Positions 6,556 to 9,470 of a stretch of 9,470 nucleotides of DNA are shown one piece after another (position 1 is the stretch's first letter; the number at the start of each line of letters is the position of its first letter). A program made the translations under genes and the position numbers. Below the pieces are notes generated by a model. The model saw nothing but the letters and a program-made list of their open reading frames with translations, was not told the origin of the DNA and did no database searches. The DNA comes from Candidatus Dormiibacterota bacterium (lineage in GTDB: Bacteria; Chloroflexota; Dormibacteria; Aeolococcales; Aeolococcaceae), in the NCBI GenBank assembly GCA_019234035.1, contig JAFALX010000150.1, positions 1 through 9,470 on the forward strand. The letters run 5' to 3'.

Positions 6556-7200
6556 ATGCGCCTGGGCGCGGCGACGGTTCGCGGTGCCGGACGGTGGTGC
6601 GCGCGCGTGGCGCTGCCCGCGTCGATCGTTCTCACCGCGTGCGGCACGTCGCAGGTCACGCCATCCCATACGACCAGACAATCACCGTCGGCGACCGCCC
6701 AAAACACAACGCCGGCGAGTTCGCCGGGTGGCTCGTCGCCCGCGCCGGCTGCGGCCACGCCGGGCGATTTCGGCAACACGCCCGAGGGCTTGCGCTTCAC
6801 GTGGACGGCCGGCTACTCGCAACCACCGTGGCTGCCGGCGTTCATCGCGGAGGCGCCCGCCGCGCCCTCCGGCGGTTCCGTCGTGTGCGGTGTCGATCCC
6901 GCAAGCGGCCTGTTCACCGCGTTGGTGCGCTACGACCCAACGAGTCAGGCGGGCGCGATCACCATCCAGATTCAGCCCTTTCACGGTGCGGACACGTACA
7001 CCAACACGAGTGCGAGCAACACACCCGCCGACGTCGAAGTGTCGCCGCCGGCTCCGTCACTCACGGGATTGAGCGGGTTCGGAGTCGTCGGCGCCTCGGT
7101 CACCGTCGACCAGGACCTCAAGTCCGGAACGGTGCAGTCGTCGCTGCAATCGGGCGCGCGCGAAGCCGGCGCCATCAGTGGAAACTGGCGCTGCGGCTGA
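6556..7200 (+). CDS. Small predicted lipoprotein of unknown function
   Basis: A 214-residue protein starting at ATG 6556, 13 bases after the C39-like gene. The N-terminus has a basic region (MRLGAATVRGAGRWCAR), a short hydrophobic run (VALPASIVL) and a lipobox LTAC|G, so Cys29 should be lipidated and the mature protein anchored to the outer face of the membrane. Residues about 30-70 are a Ser/Thr/Pro/Ala-rich linker. The rest is a compact, probably beta-rich domain with two further Cys, Cys111 (VVCGVD) and Cys213 in the last-but-one position, which could form a disulfide tying the C-terminus down. No family was recognised. The frame opens earlier (GTG 6451), but that start lies inside the preceding gene and lacks signal-peptide character. 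No clear Shine-Dalgarno is seen, so translation may be coupled to the upstream gene. A role alongside the two secreted proteases is suggested only by position. Confidence 0.75.
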   Translation: MRLGAATVRGAGRWCARVALPASIVLTACGTSQVTPSHTTRQSPSATAQNTTPASSPGGSSPAPAAATPGDFGNTPEGLRFTWTAGYSQPPWLPAFIAEAPAAPSGGSVVCGVDPASGLFTALVRYDPTSQAGAITIQIQPFHGADTYTNTSASNTPADVEVSPPAPSLTGLSGFGVVGASVTVDQDLKSGTVQSSLQSGAREAGAISGNWRCG

Positions 7201-7212
7201 GCATCGGCAGGC

Positions 7213-7218
7213 TATACT
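7213..7218 (+). promoter_or_regulatory. Candidate -10 box (TATACT) of a leaderless promoter
   Basis: TATACT is a near-consensus -10 hexamer that stands out in this GC-rich sequence. It ends 8 bases before the ATG at 7227, the same distance as the candidate box at 1782-1787, so transcription would start at about the initiation codon. No Shine-Dalgarno precedes this ATG at a usable distance. No convincing -35 is visible 16-18 bases upstream. The GT-C-like gene could thus be transcribed apart from the three genes before it. Confidence 0.45.
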
Positions 7219-7226
7219 CGCGGCCG

Positions 7227-8675
7227 ATGGCGATCGCGAGCGAACAGTCGCTGTCGAGCGCATCGCTCCGCCTTCGCACGAATGTGCGCCGCCTCTTGAC
7301 GTGGCGGCACGTGACCGCGGCGATTCCGTTGATCGTGCTCGGTCTCGCCATCCTCGCGGACCACCAGATCTACACGGTGTATCGCTTCGACACCGCGGTG
7401 CACGGCGACGCCGAGGGCTACTACGCGTATCTCCCGTCGTACCTCATCTATCACGACGTCTCTTTGAGCACCGTGATCCAGCGCCATGTCATCCCGGCAT
7501 ACTCGGCGCTGGGCCACCAGCCTCCGGCGTACTTCGGTTTCTTCCGGCAGGTCAACGGCAACTGGCTCGACAGGTACGGCATCGGCGTTGCCGTCCTCGT
7601 GCTCCCGTTCTTCGTTGTCGGCCACGTCATCGCGCTGGCCTCGCACATGAAGGCCAACGGCTACTCCGATCCCGAGCTGTACGCCGCCGCCGCTGCAACA
7701 ATAGCGTGCCTGTGCGCTGGGTTGCTGGCGCTGCGCGCAGTGCTGCAGCGGTGGTGTGCCGACTGGGCGGTCGCGGTGACGCTTGTTGCGGTCACGTTTG
7801 GCACGAGCCTCTTCAACTTCGCCACCTGGGATCCGGTGAACTCGCATGCCTACAGCTTCTTCGCGTTTGCGCTGCTGCTGCTGGCGACCCTGCGCTGGTA
7901 CGAACGACCGCGATCGTGGCCCCGGGCGCTGCTCGTCGGCGCCCTCTGCGGGCTGATCGTCGACATCCGCCCGACCGATGCCTTGCTGCTCATCGCATTG
8001 CCGCTGTTGCAGGTCGGCAGCATGGCGGCCTTTCGGGCGCGGCTGCGGCTCTTCGCCCAACACAGGCTGCGTCTCGCCGCGGTCGCCGGAGCGGCGCTGC
8101 TCGCGTTCCTCCCGCAGTCGATCGTCTGGCACATCGCGACCGGCCACTGGGTTGCGCAGCCATACCAGGGGGCGGTCTTCGACTTCACGCACCCGGCTCT
8201 CCTCGACAGCCTCTTCGCGTTCCGCCCCCACGGGCTGCTGCCGTACGCGCCGGTGCTGCTGTTCTCGTTCGCCGGCCTGATCTGGGCGTGGTTCAGGCGG
8301 CGCGACATCGCGCTGCCGGTCACGGCGGCGTTTCTGCCGTTCTGGTATCTCACCAGCGCGTGGTACGACTGGTCGTTCTCCGATGGATTCGGTCAGCGCG
8401 CGTTCATCGACATCCTGCCGCTGCTCGCCCTCCCCATGGCCTTCTTCTTCACGTCGCTGCGCGGCCGCGTCGCCAGGCTCGCCACAGTCGCCGTCGCCGG
8501 ACTCTTCACCGCGGTCACGTGTGCGCTCATGCTCGGCTACTGGCAGTACCGCATCTCGGGTGAAGGCATCGATCCACCGGGGTACGTGGCGATCCTGGCC
8601 CACCCGCACCGGCTGCTGGGGCCGCCGGAGTTCCCATCGTGGCTTCTCCCCACGATCCCGCCTGACAAGCGGTAG
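7227..8675 (+). CDS. Polytopic membrane protein, GT-C-like glycosyltransferase
   Basis: 482 residues with about 11-12 hydrophobic segments (near 29-44, 117-139, 151-173, 180-196, 207-222, 232-247, 250-266, 282-302, 336-355, 361-377, 392-409, 416-438). The first segment is followed by a large loop with HGDAEGYYAYLPSYLIYHD (Asp61). GT-C enzymes place their catalytic or metal-binding acid in this first extracytoplasmic loop. Other family-like marks are NSHAYSFFAFALLLL, DIRPTDALLL and the late WSFSDGFGQRAFIDILPLLAL, similar to the G-x-FG-x-R...D..P signature of lipid-sugar-dependent transferases. It would move a sugar from a polyprenyl-phosphate donor on the outer face of the membrane; donor and acceptor are unknown. 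The start is ATG 7227, 26 bases after the lipoprotein gene, with no Shine-Dalgarno but a TATACT box close by. Longer in-frame starts (from 6594) lie within the lipoprotein gene in another frame and are rejected. The GT2 gene facing it could supply the donor. Confidence 0.75.
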   Translation: MAIASEQSLSSASLRLRTNVRRLLTWRHVTAAIPLIVLGLAILADHQIYTVYRFDTAVHGDAEGYYAYLPSYLIYHDVSLSTVIQRHVIPAYSALGHQPPAYFGFFRQVNGNWLDRYGIGVAVLVLPFFVVGHVIALASHMKANGYSDPELYAAAAATIACLCAGLLALRAVLQRWCADWAVAVTLVAVTFGTSLFNFATWDPVNSHAYSFFAFALLLLATLRWYERPRSWPRALLVGALCGLIVDIRPTDALLLIALPLLQVGSMAAFRARLRLFAQHRLRLAAVAGAALLAFLPQSIVWHIATGHWVAQPYQGAVFDFTHPALLDSLFAFRPHGLLPYAPVLLFSFAGLIWAWFRRRDIALPVTAAFLPFWYLTSAWYDWSFSDGFGQRAFIDILPLLALPMAFFFTSLRGRVARLATVAVAGLFTAVTCALMLGYWQYRISGEGIDPPGYVAILAHPHRLLGPPEFPSWLLPTIPPDKR

Positions 8676-8676
8676 G

Positions 8677-9470
8677 TCAGACCTCGGGACCGGCGGGGCG
8701 TTCCCCCGCGGCGGCCGCGGGTGCGGACGTCGCAGGGCGGACGTCCGGCTGTCGCGAACCGACGAGCACAGCCGATTCCTGCGCCGGTGCGCCCTCCCCC
8801 GTTGCCACCGGACGCCCGCGGCGCACGCGAGCGCCTGCGCCCGTCTGGCGGCGGCGGCGATACATGTGCACGACGTTGAGCAGGGAGTTGCCGAGCTCGC
8901 GCTTGGTCAGCTTCGTCGCGCCCATCTGACGCTCGACGAACGTGATCGGCTCTTCCACCAGCGTGCCGCCCTGCTGCATCGCGATCAGCAGCTGCTCAGG
9001 GATCGCGCTGTAGCCGGCGTTGCCGAGCTCGTCGAGCGGCAGCGTGCGTACGAACGCGACGTCATAGGCGCGGAACGCACCCGTGCAGTCGCGCACCGTG
9101 GCGCCGAGCGATGCGCGCAGCAGCTTGTTGGCGCAGTAGCTCAGCACGCGGCGCGAGGCGGGCCAGCCCTCGATGTGGCCACCCCGCATGTACCGCGAGC
9201 CGACCGCGACATCGACGCCCGGCTGCCGCGCACGCGCCACCAGGCGGGGCGCGTCCACCGGACGATGCGAGAGGTCCGCGTCCATCGTCAGCACGGTGCG
9301 GAACCCGTTTCGCAGCGCGTACTCGAAGCCCAGCCGGTGCGCGGTGCCAAGGCCGAGCTTGCCCGGGCGGCGATGCAGCACGATGCGCGTGTCGCTGCGC
9401 GCGAGATCCTCGACGATCTCCGCCGTGCCGTCGGGCGAGCCGTCGTCGATGACGAGGATTGTCGCCAGGG
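8677..9470 (-). CDS. Polyprenyl-phosphate mannose/glycose synthase, GT2 DPM1-like, 5' end outside window
   Basis: 263 residues are visible; the frame is open to the window edge. The GT-A fold motifs are in order: VIDDGSPDGTAEI (nucleotide binding, visible residues 6-18), RRPGKLGLGTA (33-43), MDADLSHRP (62-70, the metal-binding DxD), VGSRYMRGGHIEGW, and the acceptor region CTGAFRAYD. Then come EEPITFVERQMGATKLTKRE and NSLLNVVHMYRRRR. This matches dolichyl/polyprenyl-phosphate mannosyltransferases of the soluble or peripheral single-domain type, which transfer a sugar from a nucleotide sugar to a lipid phosphate on the cytoplasmic face. The last 55-60 residues are Ala/Pro/Arg-rich and look disordered; no GtrA domain or membrane segment follows, so another protein must use or flip the product. 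A GTG at 9381 is internal to the fold, not the start. Sugar identity (mannose, glucose or other) is not decidable here. Confidence 0.9.
   Translation of the reverse strand, partial: LATILVIDDGSPDGTAEIVEDLARSDTRIVLHRRPGKLGLGTAHRLGFEYALRNGFRTVLTMDADLSHRPVDAPRLVARARQPGVDVAVGSRYMRGGHIEGWPASRRVLSYCANKLLRASLGATVRDCTGAFRAYDVAFVRTLPLDELGNAGYSAIPEQLLIAMQQGGTLVEEPITFVERQMGATKLTKRELGNSLLNVVHMYRRRRQTGAGARVRRGRPVATGEGAPAQESAVLVGSRQPDVRPATSAPAAAAGERPAGPEV

Noticed and set aside
7212..8609. Long open frame (465 residues) on the minus strand opposite the GT-C gene
   Set aside because: Its product is Arg/Glu/Gln-rich with no domain, while the plus-strand frame has membrane segments and family motifs. It is a by-product of high GC at third positions.
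1..9470. Phage defence system, toxin-antitoxin pair or mobile element
   Set aside because: No nuclease, helicase, transposase, integrase, antitoxin-like small gene or terminal repeat was seen; both predicted peptidases are exported, not intracellular effectors.

Overview
The window is GC-rich (roughly two thirds G+C by eye), with strong G/C preference at third codon positions, so long open frames appear antisense to nearly every gene. It holds six genes, two of them cut by the window edges, and no RNA gene, transposase or CRISPR array. The gene content (secreted Trp/Gly-rich repeat proteins, an Actinobacteria-style HExxH protease with an Ig-like domain, a DPM1-type glycosyltransferase, a DUF4214-methyltransferase fusion) suggests a high-GC free-living bacterium such as an actinomycetote or a Chloroflexota/Dormibacterota-type soil lineage. 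No gene here fixes the phylum.

Layout: (1) 1-560 (+), the 3' part of a class I SAM methyltransferase. (2) 583-1773 (-), a DUF4214 + SAM methyltransferase fusion, convergent with the first gene. (3) 1774-2082, a 309-base divergent intergenic region with a -10-like box and an inverted repeat. (4) 2083-8675 (+), a four-gene run with gaps of 13 to 47 bases: a secreted metzincin-like protease with Ig-like domain and C-terminal repeats; a secreted C39-like cysteine peptidase preceded by two copies of a large block of the same repeats; a small lipoprotein; and a polytopic GT-C-like membrane glycosyltransferase. (5) 8677-9470 (-), a polyprenyl-phosphate sugar synthase (GT2, DPM1-like) with its 5' end outside the window, meeting the GT-C gene tail to tail with one base between the stops.

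The core is the pair of neighbouring secreted proteins. Both carry a 40-50 residue repeat in which a 'YWxGWDIAR' element alternates with an 'LDGxGGxHxFG' element, yet each is joined to an unrelated predicted protease fold (zinc HExxH versus Cys-His-Asp C39). In all three repeat blocks the series begins with the LDG half and ends with the WDIAR half. That phasing is expected of a beta-propeller closed by pairing its two ends (six blades in the first protein, two propellers of five in the second). This structure is inferred, not shown.

The flanking genes point to envelope or surface-glycan synthesis. A GT2 enzyme that charges a polyprenyl phosphate with a sugar lies next to a GT-C-type protein of the class that uses such lipid-linked sugars, and the methyltransferases are of kinds often found in glycan loci. 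A possible reading is a surface-exposed or secreted protease pair encoded within a cell-envelope glycosylation region.
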